Positions 24,710-34,208 of a DNA stretch of 45,293 nucleotides are shown piece after piece. The translations under genes and the position numbers were made by a program. Position 1 is the first letter of the stretch. Each line of letters begins with the position of its first letter. The notes below the pieces were generated by a model. It saw only the letters and a program-made list of their open reading frames with translations. It had not been told where the DNA came from and made no database searches. The DNA comes from Actinomycetota bacterium (GTDB lineage Bacteria > Actinomycetota > Aquicultoria > UBA3085 > Oleimmundimicrobiaceae), in assembly GCA_030017835.1 (NCBI GenBank), contig JASEGU010000010.1, forward strand, positions 1 to 45,293, given 5' to 3'.

Positions 24710-25528
24710 TTGCCCGAACTTCCCGAAGTCGAGACCATCCGCAGCCAGCTTGAGAGGCTGACCCAAGGCAAAAAGATAGTCAAGGTCCGCCTCATCTCCG
24801 ATAAGCCCTTGAAGAACTCGTCCCCCGTCGACTTTGTAAAATCGGTTGAGAATAAGACCATCACCGCCATAAAGAGGCGGGCAAAGATACTGATAATCGA
24901 ACTCTTTGGTGGGTTAAACCTGCTCGTTCACCTCAAGATGACGGGCCGCCTCCTCTACGCAAAGCCGGATGAGGAGGTGGCCAAACACACCCACATCATT
25001 TTCTCTCTTTCGGATGGCATGGAGCTGAGTTTTTGGGATATGCGCCAGTTCGGCTACGTCAAGTTGGCAGAGGGCCCCTTGGGCGATGCCCAAGAGATAA
25101 AGGATCTTGGGCCCGAGGCCTTGGACATCAGCGATGAGGAGTTCAGGCGGATAGTCAAAGCCAAGAAATCGGGCAAGATAAAGCCCCTTCTTATGGATCA
25201 GAATTTTCTGGCCGGGGTCGGCAACATCTACTCCGATGAAGCCCTCTTTCTGGCCGGCATCGACCCCTTGCGAAGCGTCTCGAGCCTAACCGGCGAAGAG
25301 ATAAAGAACCTTGCGAGTGCTATCAGGCACGTCTTAGCCGATGCCCTTAAGGCGGGCGGCTCTTCGGTTGGTGACTACGTCGATGTCTTCGGCAGGGAGG
25401 GGAGCTACGTCAAGCAGCATCGGGTTTACGGACGGGCCGGAAAGGATTGCCCCTGCTGTGGGGGGAGCATCGGCCGCATCAAGCTTGGCGGGCGAAGCGC
25501 CCACTTCTGTCCCATTTGCCAGAAATAA
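24710..25528 (+). CDS. mutM: Formamidopyrimidine-DNA glycosylase (MutM/Fpg)
   Basis: This enzyme removes oxidised purines such as 8-oxoguanine from DNA. Its 272 residues open with PELPEVETIR, where Pro1 after Met removal is the nucleophile and Glu2 is catalytic. The conserved Lys follows in AIKRRAKIL, then the helix-two-turn-helix with DQNFLAGVGNIYSDEALF. The C-terminal zinc finger CPCCGGSI...CPICQK has four Cys. The start is TTG 24710, required to give the catalytic N-terminus. Together with the endonuclease III-like and PE genes it makes a small repair neighbourhood. Confidence 0.96.
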   Translation: MPELPEVETIRSQLERLTQGKKIVKVRLISDKPLKNSSPVDFVKSVENKTITAIKRRAKILIIELFGGLNLLVHLKMTGRLLYAKPDEEVAKHTHIIFSLSDGMELSFWDMRQFGYVKLAEGPLGDAQEIKDLGPEALDISDEEFRRIVKAKKSGKIKPLLMDQNFLAGVGNIYSDEALFLAGIDPLRSVSSLTGEEIKNLASAIRHVLADALKAGGSSVGDYVDVFGREGSYVKQHRVYGRAGKDCPCCGGSIGRIKLGGRSAHFCPICQK

Positions 25529-25560
25529 ACTCAATCTTACCTTTTAACCCAGCCCCTTTC

Positions 25561-25589
25561 TTGCCTCTTTATTTTTATTTCTGTAAAAT
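25561..25589 (+). promoter_or_regulatory. Candidate sigma-70-type promoter for pdxST
   Basis: TTGCCT (25561-25566) and TAAAAT (25584-25589) are 17 bases apart, and the predicted start lies about 30 bases before pdxS, whose ribosome site is TTGGAGG. The region is AT-rich, unlike the coding DNA on either side. Confidence 0.5.
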
Positions 25590-25624
25590 TACCTTAGCCT
25601 TTAACGCTAATATTTGGAGGATAA

Positions 25625-26509
25625 ATGGTTAGAACGGGAACTTTGAAGGTAAAGACCGGCCTTGCCGAGATGCTCAAGGGCGGCGTGATAATGGATGTGA
25701 CCAATGCCGAGCAGGCCAAAATAGCTGAGGAGGCCGGGGCGGTTGCCGTCATGGCCCTGGAGAGGGTTCCGGCAGATATCCGGGCGGCCGGCGGGGTGGC
25801 TCGCATGGCCGATCCCCTCATCATCGAGGAGATAATGGGTGCCGTCACCATTCCGGTCATGGCCAAGGTGCGGATAGGCCACTTCGTCGAGGCCCAAGTC
25901 CTAGAGTCCCTTGGGGTCGATTACATCGACGAGAGTGAGGTTTTAACCCCAGCCGATGAGGCCAATCATGTCGATAAACATGCCTTTACCATCCCCTTCG
26001 TCTGCGGGGCAACCAACCTGGGAGAGGCCCTGCGCCGGATCGGCGAGGGCGCGGCCATGGTGAGGACCAAAGGGGAGGCCGGAACCGGCAACGTCGTCGA
26101 GGCCATCCGTCATATGAGGACGATAGTCGGCGAGATGACTTGGCTTAAGGGATTGAAAAAAGAAGAACTGATGGCCGCGGCCAAGAAGCTGATGGCTCCC
26201 TACGAGTTGGTTTTACAGGTGGCCGAGACGGGCAAACTTCCGGTCGTCAACTTCTCGGCTGGCGGTATCGCCACCCCGGCCGATGCGGCCCTGATGATGC
26301 AGCTTGGGGCGGACGGCGTCTTTGTGGGATCGGGCATATTCAAATCGAACGATCCGGCTGGCCGGGCCAAGGCGATCGTCGAGGCGACCACTCACTATAA
26401 CGACCCCAAGATCGTTGCCGAGGTCTCCAAGGGGATCGGCGAGGCCATGAAGGGCTTAGACATCAAGGATATAGGCGAGGATAAGCTGATTCAGACCAGG
26501 GGCTGGTAG
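25625..26509 (+). CDS. pdxS: Pyridoxal 5'-phosphate synthase, lyase subunit PdxS
   Basis: This subunit builds pyridoxal phosphate from ribose-5-phosphate, glyceraldehyde-3-phosphate and ammonia supplied by PdxT. The 294-residue (beta/alpha)8 protein is very well conserved. Asp24 is in [13 protein letters not shown], Lys81 is in [10 protein letters not shown] and Lys149 is in [10 protein letters not shown], matching the catalytic residues of Bacillus PdxS by position. Phosphate-binding glycines are in [27 protein letters not shown] precedes the ATG. pdxT follows after 34 bases. Confidence 0.97.
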   Translation: MVRTGTLKVKTGLAEMLKGGVIMDVTNAEQAKIAEEAGAVAVMALERVPADIRAAGGVARMADPLIIEEIMGAVTIPVMAKVRIGHFVEAQVLESLGVDYIDESEVLTPADEANHVDKHAFTIPFVCGATNLGEALRRIGEGAAMVRTKGEAGTGNVVEAIRHMRTIVGEMTWLKGLKKEELMAAAKKLMAPYELVLQVAETGKLPVVNFSAGGIATPADAALMMQLGADGVFVGSGIFKSNDPAGRAKAIVEATTHYNDPKIVAEVSKGIGEAMKGLDIKDIGEDKLIQTRGW

Positions 26510-26543
26510 ATCTTAAGTTAAATATTTTTTAAGGAACAGGATC

Positions 26544-27110
26544 ATGAAGGGCATCGGCGTGCTCTCCCTCCAAGGAGCGGTCAGGGAACACTTAAGGATG
26601 ATAGAGAGAGCGGGAGCTCATGGGGTCATCATAAAGAAACCCCATGAGCTCTCAAATATTGATGGCTTGATTATTCCCGGCGGCGAGAGCACGACCATCT
26701 CAAAGCTGATGGCGAAGTACGGCCTTATTAAGCCCATCAAGGATTTGGCTCAGGGCGGACTTCCCATCTTTGGCACCTGCGCCGGGATGATTCTGATGGC
26801 CAAGGGTCTGATCGGACCTGCCGAAGAGAGCCTTTCGATCATGGATATCGAGGTGAGACGAAATGCTTTTGGCCGTCAGAAGGAGAGCTTTGAGGCCGAG
26901 ATAGAGGTGGCCGGTCTAGAGGGAGGACCCTTTAATGCTGTCTTCATCAGGGCTCCTTGGATAGAGCGGGTGGGCGAAGGGGTCGAAGTCTTGGCCGAGC
27001 TTGATTCCCATATCGTCATGGCCAAAGAGAAGAGCCTCCTTGCCGCCGCCTTCCACCCCGAACTGACTGAGGACATGAGGATTCACGAACTCTTTTTGAA
27101 GATGATCTAA
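26544..27110 (+). CDS. pdxT: Pyridoxal 5'-phosphate synthase, glutaminase subunit PdxT
   Basis: This class I glutamine amidotransferase hydrolyses glutamine and channels ammonia to PdxS. It is 188 residues. The oxyanion motif IIPGGESTTI is at about 43-52, the nucleophile Cys79 is in IFGTCAGMIL, and the His-Glu pair is in AAAFHPELTED. It ends at a strong terminator. The ribosome site is AAGGAACAGG with ATG at 26544. Confidence 0.96.
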   Translation: MKGIGVLSLQGAVREHLRMIERAGAHGVIIKKPHELSNIDGLIIPGGESTTISKLMAKYGLIKPIKDLAQGGLPIFGTCAGMILMAKGLIGPAEESLSIMDIEVRRNAFGRQKESFEAEIEVAGLEGGPFNAVFIRAPWIERVGEGVEVLAELDSHIVMAKEKSLLAAAFHPELTEDMRIHELFLKMI

Positions 27111-27121
27111 AGAGATAAAAG

Positions 27122-27155
27122 AAAAGGGCGGGGAGCGATCGCTCCCCGCCCTTTT
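27122..27155. terminator. Bidirectional terminator, perfect 34-bp palindrome
   Basis: A self-complementary sequence with arms AAAAGGGCGGGGAGCGA and TCGCTCCCCGCCCTTTT has A- and T-runs on its two flanks. It therefore serves both pdxT (plus) and the converging ferredoxin gene (minus). It lies 11 bases after the pdxT stop and 18 bases before the ferredoxin stop. Confidence 0.85.
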
Positions 27156-27173
27156 TCATCCGTAAGAAAGAGC

Positions 27174-27359
27174 CTAGTCTTCCTCGATGACGATGGCTTC
27201 CATAGGGCACTCTTCGGCGCAGAGTCCGCAGCCGTCGCAGGCGTCCTCGTTGGTGGGGGACGAAATATCATCTACCAGCTCAAGAACGTCATTAGGGCAG
27301 ACGTCCACACAGATTCCGCAGCCGGTGCATTCATCGCTATCTACGATTGGTCTTGGCAT
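27174..27359 (-). CDS. Small 2[4Fe-4S] ferredoxin
   Basis: This is a 61-residue electron carrier with two cluster motifs: CTGCGICVDVCP (about residues 11-22) and CDGCGLCAEECP (about 41-52). Each supplies CxxCxxC plus a Cys-Pro. The protein is acidic, as expected. GAGGAGG lies about seven bases before the ATG. It is monocistronic, between a good promoter and the shared palindromic terminator. Candidate partners in the window are the NfnAB-like enzyme and the dehydratase activase; neither link is proven. Confidence 0.94.
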   Translation of the reverse strand: MPRPIVDSDECTGCGICVDVCPNDVLELVDDISSPTNEDACDGCGLCAEECPMEAIVIEED

Positions 27360-27412
27360 AAGGCTTCCTCCTCGATTATTTGTGAGTATTTGCTTTAGTG
27401 CGCATAAGAAAA

Positions 27413-27441
27413 CTTATACATAAAGAAAAATGGTTTGTAAA
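27413..27441 (-). promoter_or_regulatory. Candidate promoter for the ferredoxin gene
   Basis: On the minus strand TTTACA (five of six) and TATAAG (five of six) are separated by exactly 17 bases, 53 bases before the ferredoxin start codon. The dnaK promoter lies about 75 bases away on the other strand, leaving room for a shared regulatory region. Confidence 0.6.
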
Positions 27442-27517
27442 GACGAAATCTAAATTTTACCAAAAATTAATTTTTCAACCACCTTTTAAAAGCCAGTTCA
27501 ATCTCAAAATCATAAAT

Positions 27518-27546
27518 TTGACATTAAACGACTTAGATTTTATACT
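27518..27546 (+). promoter_or_regulatory. Sigma-70-type promoter of the dnaK operon with nearby inverted repeats
   Basis: TTGACA (27518-27523) and TATACT (27541-27546) are 17 bases apart, a near-consensus promoter 44 bases before dnaK. An inverted repeat CTTTA-AAC-TAAAG (27549-27561) covers the expected start point, and an imperfect one, TCAAA to TTTGA, overlaps the -35. No canonical HAIR box (CTTGAGT with ACTCAAG) was found, so the HspR operator here may be divergent or may be one of these repeats. Confidence 0.65.
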
Positions 27547-27589
27547 GTCTTTAAACTAAAGTTATTAATCTATTGAAGGAGTGATAGCG

Positions 27590-29416
27590 ATGGCAAAAGT
27601 ACTGGGCATCGATTTGGGCACCACCAACTCTTGTATGGCCGTCTTGGAGGGCGGCGAACCGACGGTAATCCCCAACGCCGAGGGCGGCAGGGTTACCCCG
27701 TCGGTTGTTGCGTTTTCCAAGGGCGGGGAGGTTCTGGTCGGCGAGGTCGCCAAGAGGCAGGCCATCGTCAACCCCGATCACACCATCCGCTCAATCAAGC
27801 GGAAGATGGGCACCAAAGATAAGGTCAAGATCGAGGGGAAAGACTATACCCCCGAGCAGATCTCAGCCTTCATCCTGCAAAAACTGAAGAGGGACGCCGA
27901 GGCTTACCTCGGCGAGAAGATCACCCAGGCCGTCATCACCGTGCCAGCCTACTTTGACGACTCTCAGAGGACGGCCACCAAAGATGCGGGCGCCATCGCC
28001 GGTCTTGAGGTCTTAAGGATCATCAACGAGCCGACGGCGGCCGCTCTCGCTTACGGTCTTGGAAAGAGCAAGGAAGAGACGATTTTAGTCTTCGACCTTG
28101 GCGGTGGAACCTTCGATGTATCCATCTTGGAGCTTGGCGAGGGGGTCTTTGAGGTCAAATCGACGAGCGGCGACACCCATCTTGGCGGCGACGACTGGGA
28201 TCAGCTGGTCATCGACTGGATGGTTGAGGATTTCAAATCCAAAAACGGCGTCGATCTCTCCAAAGATAAGATGGCTCTCCAAAGGCTCAAAGAGGCGGCC
28301 GAAAAGGCTAAGACTGAGCTCTCTAGCGCCCAGAGCACCAGCATAAATCTACCCTTCATCACCGCAAGCGACCAAGGTCCGCTCCACTTGGACATGAACT
28401 TGACCCGCTCCGAATTTCAGAAGATGACGGCCGATCTCTTGGAGAAGTGCGTTGCCGCTTTCAATCGGGCGGTCGATGATGCCAAGATAAAGGTGTCCGA
28501 CCTCGACCACATCATCCTGGTCGGCGGCTCAACCCGTATGCCGGCCGTCCACGATCTGGTCAAAAAGCTAGCCGGCAAGGAGCCTCACAAGGGAGTCAAT
28601 CCCGATGAGGTGGTAGCGGTTGGGGCTTCCATCCAGGCGGGCGTCCTCAAGGGTGATGTGAAGGAGGTCCTGCTTCTCGATGTTACCCCGCTATCTCTGG
28701 GCATCGAGACCAAGGGCGGAATCTTCACCAAACTGATCGAGAGGAATACCACCATCCCGACGAGAAAGAGCGAGATCTTCACCACAGCCGAGGACGGGCA
28801 GAATAGCGTAGAGATCCACGCCCTCCAGGGTGAGCGTCCGATGGTCCCGGGCAATAAGACGCTTGGCCGTTTTCATTTGGTCGGCATACCGGCCGCGCCA
28901 AGGGGGATCCCTCAGATCGAGGTCGCCTTCGACATTGATGCCAACGGCATCACCCATGTCTCGGCCAAGGATCTCGGCACTGGCAAGGAGCAGGCCATGA
29001 CGGTCACCGGAACCTCATCGCTCTCGAGCGAAGAGATAGATAAGATGGTTCGCGAGGCCGAATCGCATGCGGCCGAGGATCTAAAGAGAAAAGAGGAGGC
29101 CGAGGCAAGAAATAACGCCGACAACCTCGTCTATAATACCGAAAAGAGCTTGGATGAAGCCAAGGATAAATTGGCCGAAGAGGATGGGGTAGGCATCGAG
29201 TCGGCCCTTGCCGAGGCCAAAGAGGCTCTAAAGGGCGGCGACATTGCCAAGATCAAGGAGGCGACCGAGAAGCTCCAGCAGGCCGCCTACAAGCTGGCCG
29301 AGGTCCTCTATGCGCAGGCTCAGGCCCAGAGCGGCGAGGGAGGAACAGAAGGATCTGCCGAAGGCCAGGTTGTCGATGCCGACTACGAAGTTGTCGACGA
29401 GGAAGGTAAGGAATAA
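27590..29416 (+). CDS. dnaK: Hsp70 chaperone DnaK
   Basis: This is the ATP-driven chaperone that binds exposed hydrophobic segments. The 608-residue protein has the opening [10 protein letters not shown], the second phosphate loop [13 protein letters not shown], the adenosine motif [10 protein letters not shown], the linker [16 protein letters not shown], and a C-terminal tail rich in Glu, Gly and Ala ending EVVDEEGKE. The start is ATG 27590 with GAAGGAG ten bases ahead; an upstream GTG at 27581 lies inside the ribosome region. It heads the heat-shock operon. Confidence 0.97.
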   Translation: MAKVLGIDLGTTNSCMAVLEGGEPTVIPNAEGGRVTPSVVAFSKGGEVLVGEVAKRQAIVNPDHTIRSIKRKMGTKDKVKIEGKDYTPEQISAFILQKLKRDAEAYLGEKITQAVITVPAYFDDSQRTATKDAGAIAGLEVLRIINEPTAAALAYGLGKSKEETILVFDLGGGTFDVSILELGEGVFEVKSTSGDTHLGGDDWDQLVIDWMVEDFKSKNGVDLSKDKMALQRLKEAAEKAKTELSSAQSTSINLPFITASDQGPLHLDMNLTRSEFQKMTADLLEKCVAAFNRAVDDAKIKVSDLDHIILVGGSTRMPAVHDLVKKLAGKEPHKGVNPDEVVAVGASIQAGVLKGDVKEVLLLDVTPLSLGIETKGGIFTKLIERNTTIPTRKSEIFTTAEDGQNSVEIHALQGERPMVPGNKTLGRFHLVGIPAAPRGIPQIEVAFDIDANGITHVSAKDLGTGKEQAMTVTGTSSLSSEEIDKMVREAESHAAEDLKRKEEAEARNNADNLVYNTEKSLDEAKDKLAEEDGVGIESALAEAKEALKGGDIAKIKEATEKLQQAAYKLAEVLYAQAQAQSGEGGTEGSAEGQVVDADYEVVDEEGKE

Positions 29417-29417
29417 T

Positions 29418-29477
29418 AAGGGCTCTTTGAGCGGATTATTTGGGGGACGCGACTTTAATCGCAGCTCCCAGAGCCTT
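29418..29477 (+). other. Structured dnaK-grpE intercistronic element
   Basis: Between the two genes the RNA could fold into an extended stem: AAGGGCTCT with AGAGCCTT (one bulged G), then GAGC with GCTC after a small internal loop, enclosing a GCGA-CTTTAA-TCGC hairpin. No T-run follows, so it is not a simple terminator. Such structures can stabilise the upstream message or lower downstream expression, giving more DnaK than GrpE. This is read by eye without energy calculation. Confidence 0.45.
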
Positions 29478-29497
29478 AACTAGTCGGAGGTTTATAG

Positions 29498-30058
29498 ATG
29501 ACTGAAAGAGAAGAGAAGGGGGCTAAAGGCGTAAGTGAGTCTGCGCATCCCAAACAAGAGAAGGGCCAAAAAGAGAAGAAGGGCGATCTAGCCGTTTTAA
29601 AGGAAGAGCTCAAAAAGAAGAATGAAGAGATCGCTTCCTATGTGGAGATGCTTCAGAGACTCAAAGCCGAGTTTGAAAATTATAAGAAGCGGGTCGAGCG
29701 GGATCAGGCAGCCTTCTTCGAGATGGCTTCCAAGGATATCGTCCTTAAGGTCTTGCCGACTCTGGATAATCTGGAGAGGGCGCTTGCCGCTTCAAACGAC
29801 TCTTCCGATTTAGATTCCTTCAAGAAGGGCATAGAGCTGGTTATGGCCCAACTTGCCGAAACCCTTAAAAAAGAGGGCCTAAGCGTCATCGATCCGGTTG
29901 GAGAAAAGTTTGATCCCCTTCACCACGAGGCTTTCATGCAGGTGGAAAGCGACGAATATGAGGAGGGAAGCGTGGTCGAGGTCTTTCAGAAGGGCTACGC
30001 TTTGGGCGGTCGCGTCATTCGGCCGGCCGTGGTCAAGGTGGCCAAGCCGCGCTCCTAG
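29498..30058 (+). CDS. grpE: Nucleotide exchange factor GrpE
   Basis: GrpE releases ADP from DnaK. The 186-residue protein starts with a charged, disordered Lys/Glu-rich part, followed by a long coiled coil (about 25-75, KEELKKKNEEIASYVEMLQRL, then AEFENYKKRVERD). The C-terminal beta domain has DPVGEKFDPLHHEAFM and VFQKGYALGGRVIRPAVVKV, the family signature. CGGAGG precedes the ATG. It is the second gene of the dnaK operon. Confidence 0.96.
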   Translation: MTEREEKGAKGVSESAHPKQEKGQKEKKGDLAVLKEELKKKNEEIASYVEMLQRLKAEFENYKKRVERDQAAFFEMASKDIVLKVLPTLDNLERALAASNDSSDLDSFKKGIELVMAQLAETLKKEGLSVIDPVGEKFDPLHHEAFMQVESDEYEEGSVVEVFQKGYALGGRVIRPAVVKVAKPRS

Positions 30059-30095
30059 GGGCTCGGTTAAATCTTGATGAGGAAATATTAAAAAT

Positions 30096-31205
30096 ATGCC
30101 TAACCATAATCACAAAGACTACTATCAAATATTGGGTGTCGATAAGAAGGCTACGGCCGATGAGATAAAGAAGGCCTATCGTAAGCTCGCCCGCGAATTT
30201 CATCCCGACAAGGCCGAGGAGGCCAAGAAGAAGGAGTCGGAGGAGAAGTTCAAGGAGATAAGCGAGGCCTATGAGGTTCTCTCCGATGAGAAGAAGCGCT
30301 CAGATTATGACCGAGGGGTCAAATACTTTCAGTCGGGCGGCGGCTTTCGCCCCGGAGCCGATCCCGGTTTTGGCGGCTTTGGAGATTTTGGCCAGTTCTC
30401 TGATATCTTCAATATGTTCGGTATGGGCGGGCGGACCAGAGGCTACGATATGCCAGAGCGGGGGCGAGACCTTCAATACAGCGTCCAGATCTCCTTCGAG
30501 CAGGCCTTCAGCGGGGCCTCAATAAAACTTAACGTCACTAGGGAGGCGGCTTGCACCACCTGCTCGGGAAGCGGGGCCAAACCTGGAACCTTCCCGAAAA
30601 CCTGTCCTTCTTGCGGCGGAAGCGGTCAGATCGCTCAGAACCAGGGCTTCTTTAGCATCAGCCGGCCCTGTCCGACTTGCCTCGGCAAGGGGACGGTCAT
30701 CGACAACCTCTGTCCGACTTGCAGGGGCAAGGGACGCTCGGCCAAGACCGAACCAGTCAATATCAAGATACCGGCCGGTGTGACCGATGGGGCCAGGATA
30801 AGATTTCCCGGCAAAGGGGAGGCTGGTTATAAAGGCGGCCCACCCGGAGACCTTTATGTGATAACCAAGGTAAAACCCCACCCCGTCTTCAAGCGGGATG
30901 GCGGCGATATCCTGATGGATCTGCCGCTAAAGTTCACCGAAGCGGCCCTTGGGGCTAAGATCAAAGTGCCGACCATGAGCGGGGCGATATCGCTCAAAAT
31001 CCCAGCCGGCACTCAGGACGGGCAGATTTTCTCGCTCAAAGGTAAGGGGGCACCGCGTCTCAAGGGACGCGGCAAGGGAGATATGCTGATAAAGGCCAAG
31101 ATTTCCGTGCCCAAAAACCTCAAAGGCGAGAAGAAGGAGATCTTGGAGAAGCTGGCAGCCATAGATAAGGATAATCCCAGAGAGAATCTGGATAAGCTTG
31201 TATAA
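30096..31205 (+). CDS. dnaJ: Chaperone DnaJ (Hsp40)
   Basis: DnaJ delivers substrates to DnaK and stimulates its ATPase. The J-domain covers residues about 8-75 with the essential HPD in [12 protein letters not shown] Gly/Phe-rich linker follows ([18 protein letters not shown]), then four zinc-binding repeats [24 protein letters not shown] and CPTCRGKG, and two C-terminal beta domains with [18 protein letters not shown]. All are intact in 369 residues. The ribosome site GAGG is rather distant from the ATG. It is the third gene of the operon. Confidence 0.97.
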   Translation: MPNHNHKDYYQILGVDKKATADEIKKAYRKLAREFHPDKAEEAKKKESEEKFKEISEAYEVLSDEKKRSDYDRGVKYFQSGGGFRPGADPGFGGFGDFGQFSDIFNMFGMGGRTRGYDMPERGRDLQYSVQISFEQAFSGASIKLNVTREAACTTCSGSGAKPGTFPKTCPSCGGSGQIAQNQGFFSISRPCPTCLGKGTVIDNLCPTCRGKGRSAKTEPVNIKIPAGVTDGARIRFPGKGEAGYKGGPPGDLYVITKVKPHPVFKRDGGDILMDLPLKFTEAALGAKIKVPTMSGAISLKIPAGTQDGQIFSLKGKGAPRLKGRGKGDMLIKAKISVPKNLKGEKKEILEKLAAIDKDNPRENLDKLV

Positions 31206-31225
31206 CGATTTAAACGGTGAGAGAG

Positions 31226-31627
31226 ATGAAGGATAGAGAGAAGAGAGGGGTCTATATGATAGGGGTGGCGGCCAGACTTGCCGGCCTCCATCCTCAGACC
31301 CTTCGGATGTATGAGGCCAAAGAGATAATTTCGCCGTCTAGAAGCGACGGCAAGACCCGTCTCTACTCGGACGAAGATATAGAGATGCTCAAATATGTTC
31401 AGAGGCTCACGAGCGATCTTGGGATAAATCTTTCCGGGGTCAAGATGATCATGAATTTGAACGATCAGATCGAAGAGATGGACAAAAAGATGGAAGAGAT
31501 GAAGAGAGGCATGGATGAGTTTAAGAATGAAATGGTCAAAGAGATAGATAGCGTTCACAGGAGCTATCGTAGAGATATAGTCGTGTTTCCCAAAGGAAGC
31601 ATGGTAAAGAGAGACGAAGGAAGGTGA
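31226..31627 (+). CDS. hspR: Heat-shock repressor HspR (MerR family)
   Basis: HspR represses the dnaK operon in actinobacteria and uses DnaK as a co-repressor. The 133-residue protein has a MerR-type winged helix near its start (MIGVAARLAGLHPQTLRMYE and RLYSDEDIEMLKYVQRLTSD) and a Lys/Glu coiled-coil tail (EEMDKKMEEMKRGMDEFKNEM). The gene order after dnaJ and the HPQTLRMYE recognition helix are diagnostic. ATG 31226 is preferred to GTG 31217, which lies within the purine-rich ribosome region. clpC starts five bases after its stop. Confidence 0.93.
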   Translation: MKDREKRGVYMIGVAARLAGLHPQTLRMYEAKEIISPSRSDGKTRLYSDEDIEMLKYVQRLTSDLGINLSGVKMIMNLNDQIEEMDKKMEEMKRGMDEFKNEMVKEIDSVHRSYRRDIVVFPKGSMVKRDEGR

Positions 31628-31632
31628 TTTAA

Positions 31633-34095
31633 ATGTTCGATCAATTTACGGAAAAGGCGCGGGAAGCTGTGGCGGTTGCCCAGGACGCGCTTCGCAGGAT
31701 AAACAATAATCAGATGGGGACCGAACATCTATTGCTCGGTCTGCTCGCCCAGACCGACGGCATCATCCCCCAGATATTTTCACTTCTGGGCGCCGATATC
31801 GGCGAAGCCAGGATCAGGATAAACGATATCGTGGAGCTCAGCCGGCGCGATAAGGCCTACGGCTTCATCGAGCAGTTCGTTCTGACCCCAAGGCTTAAGA
31901 AGGCGATAGATATCGCAGCCGAAGAAGCCAAGCATCTTGGGGATAACTACGTCGGAAGCGAGCACCTCCTGATCGGTATCTTGAAGGAGGGCGAGGGACC
32001 GGGGGCCATCATGCTTCGCGACCTCGGCTTTAGTGAAGATAAGATTTACGGGGCTCTGCGCCAAATTAGAAGAGACGGCTTTACCGACGAAAGCCTGGCT
32101 CCAAAGGGCAAGATGCTGGCCAAATATAGCCGCGACCTGACGGCCGCAGCCAAGGAGGGCAAGTTAGATCCGGTCATAGGACGCACCGAGGAGATAAAGC
32201 GGGTCATCCAGATACTTTCCCGCCGGACCAAGAACAACCCGGTCCTGATCGGAGATAGCGGCGTCGGCAAGACGGCCATCGCCGAAGGCTTGGCCCAGGC
32301 CATCGTGGGCAGCGAGGTGCCTGAGATACTCAAGGATAAGCAGGTCGTCTCGCTCGATTTGGGGAGCTTAGTCGCCGGAGCCAAATATAGGGGTGAGTTT
32401 GAGGAGAGACTAAAGGGCGTCATCGATGAGATAAAGAAGGCGAGCGGCGAGATAATCCTCTTCATCGACGAGCTCCATAACGTGGTCGGAGCCGGAGCGG
32501 CCGAAGGAGCTCTCGACGCCTCCAGTCTGCTCAAACCGGCGCTCGCTCGCGGCGAGCTTCAATGCGTCGGGGCGACCACCTTGGACGAGTACAGAAGATA
32601 TATCGAGAAGGACCCGGCCCTAGAGCGCAGATTTCAGCCGATCATGGTGAGTGAGCCAAACGTCGAGCAGACGATCGAGATACTCAAAGGGCTGCGCGAC
32701 CGCTACGAGGCTCATCATCGGGTCAAGATCAGCGACGAGGCTTTGGAGGCGGCGGCTAAATTATCCAGCCGTTACGTGACCGATCGTTTTCTGCCCGACA
32801 AGGCGATAGATCTGATGGACGAGGCGGCCTCCAAGCTTCGCCTGGAGTCGATTATGCTCCCGCCCGGCTTGCGTAAATTGGAAAATCAGCTTCACGTCTT
32901 GACCAAAGAGGGCGAGGAGGCCGTCCAATCGCGCGACTATGAAAAGGCGGCCAAACTTCGAGATGAGACCGACCGCCTGCAGACCGAGTTCAACGTCAAA
33001 CGGGAGGATTGGCTGGCCGAAAAAGGGATTACCAGCTCGACCGTCTCGGCCGAGAACATCGCGGCCGTCGTCTCCAGTTGGACGGGGATTCCAGTCAGCC
33101 GAATGCTGGAAGAGGAGGCCGAAAAGCTGATTCGCATGGAGGAGGAGCTGCACGGGCGGATCATCGGTCAAGACGAGGCGGTTTCCCGCGTCTCCGAAGC
33201 GATTCGTCGGGCGAGAGCGGGGCTCAAGAATCCGCGTCGGCCCATCGGCTCCTTCATCTTCTTGGGGCCGACTGGCGTCGGCAAGACTGAGCTTACCAAG
33301 GCGCTGGCCGAGTTCCTCTTCGACGACGACGACGCCATGATCAGGATAGATATGAGCGAGTACCAAGAGAGACATACCGTTTCGCGCCTGGTTGGGGCGC
33401 CTCCCGGCTACGTCGGCTTCGAGGAGGGCGGTCAACTGACCGAGGCGGTCAGGCGTCGTCCCTACTCGGTCATCCTCTTCGACGAGATCGAGAAGGCCCA
33501 TCCCGATGTCTTCAACACGCTTCTTCAGATACTCGACGACGGGCGTTTGACCGACGCCAAGGGACGGACGGTCAGCTTCAAGAATACGGTCATCATTATG
33601 ACCTCCAACCTTGGGGCCCACCTGATCCAGAAGGAGAAGGGCTCTTTGGGATTTGGGAGCGAGAAGGAGACTGAGGCCTCTCACGATAAGATGAAGCAGG
33701 TCATTATGGCCGAACTCAAAAGGAGCTTTAGGCCCGAATTTCTAAACCGGATAGATGAGATCATCATCTTCCGAGAGTTGACCGAGGATGAGATCTTAAA
33801 GATCGTCGATATCATGCTTGGCGAGCTAAAGGAGCAACTGAAAGAGCGGGAAATGGAGATAGAGGTGACCGGCGAGGCCAAGGCTTTCTTGGCCAAGGAG
33901 GGTGATGACCCCAAACTTGGGGCGCGCCCCTTAAGGCGGGCCATCCAGCGCTTGATCGAAAATGCTCTGGCCTCGGAGATAATCAGGGGCAAGTTCGGCG
34001 AGGGGGATCTGGTTAAGGTCTCACTTACGGGCGGCGAACTCGCCTTCGAGAAGGCCAAAAAGCCGGCCAAGAAGAAGGAGCTGGCTATAGGTTAG
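31633..34095 (+). CDS. clpC: ClpC-type AAA+ unfoldase
   Basis: This is a double-ring ATPase of 820 residues. It has two N-terminal Clp repeats (1-145) and the first AAA module with Walker A GDSGVGKT (207-214). A short middle region holds a UVR motif around [17 protein letters not shown] (about 433-449) in place of the long ClpB coiled coil. The second module has GPTGVGKT (545-552) and [18 protein letters not shown] (681-686) provides the LGF tripeptide that docks ClpP. These features make it ClpC, a proteolytic unfoldase, although ClpB is what HspR regulons usually carry. GGAAGGTGA precedes the ATG, and a strong terminator follows. Confidence 0.92.
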   Translation: MFDQFTEKAREAVAVAQDALRRINNNQMGTEHLLLGLLAQTDGIIPQIFSLLGADIGEARIRINDIVELSRRDKAYGFIEQFVLTPRLKKAIDIAAEEAKHLGDNYVGSEHLLIGILKEGEGPGAIMLRDLGFSEDKIYGALRQIRRDGFTDESLAPKGKMLAKYSRDLTAAAKEGKLDPVIGRTEEIKRVIQILSRRTKNNPVLIGDSGVGKTAIAEGLAQAIVGSEVPEILKDKQVVSLDLGSLVAGAKYRGEFEERLKGVIDEIKKASGEIILFIDELHNVVGAGAAEGALDASSLLKPALARGELQCVGATTLDEYRRYIEKDPALERRFQPIMVSEPNVEQTIEILKGLRDRYEAHHRVKISDEALEAAAKLSSRYVTDRFLPDKAIDLMDEAASKLRLESIMLPPGLRKLENQLHVLTKEGEEAVQSRDYEKAAKLRDETDRLQTEFNVKREDWLAEKGITSSTVSAENIAAVVSSWTGIPVSRMLEEEAEKLIRMEEELHGRIIGQDEAVSRVSEAIRRARAGLKNPRRPIGSFIFLGPTGVGKTELTKALAEFLFDDDDAMIRIDMSEYQERHTVSRLVGAPPGYVGFEEGGQLTEAVRRRPYSVILFDEIEKAHPDVFNTLLQILDDGRLTDAKGRTVSFKNTVIIMTSNLGAHLIQKEKGSLGFGSEKETEASHDKMKQVIMAELKRSFRPEFLNRIDEIIIFRELTEDEILKIVDIMLGELKEQLKEREMEIEVTGEAKAFLAKEGDDPKLGARPLRRAIQRLIENALASEIIRGKFGEGDLVKVSLTGGELAFEKAKKPAKKKELAIG

Positions 34096-34120
34096 CGTCT
34101 TGGTCAAGGTGATTGTAAAT

Positions 34121-34145
34121 AGGGGCGCCCGCACAGGGCGCCCCT
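34121..34145 (+). terminator. Rho-independent terminator of the dnaK-clpC operon
   Basis: AGGGGCGCCC pairs perfectly with GGGCGCCCCT around a GCACA loop, and AGCTTTTTT follows. It lies 25 bases after the clpC stop. Confidence 0.9.
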
Positions 34146-34208
34146 AGCTTTTTTATGCTTTAATATTCTTATACATCTTCTCAAGCTCGAAGAGGGGAGG
34201 TGAATGAT

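Noticed and set aside
32761-33684. Long open frame (307 codons) on the minus strand inside clpC
   Set aside because: The sense strand codes for an intact, highly conserved AAA+ protein here. The antisense frame is a by-product of GC-rich codon use, and its translation has no recognisable motif.
31633-34095. ClpB as the identity of the last heat-shock gene
   Set aside because: The long coiled-coil middle domain is absent, and a UVR motif and a ClpP-docking LGF are present, so ClpC fits better.
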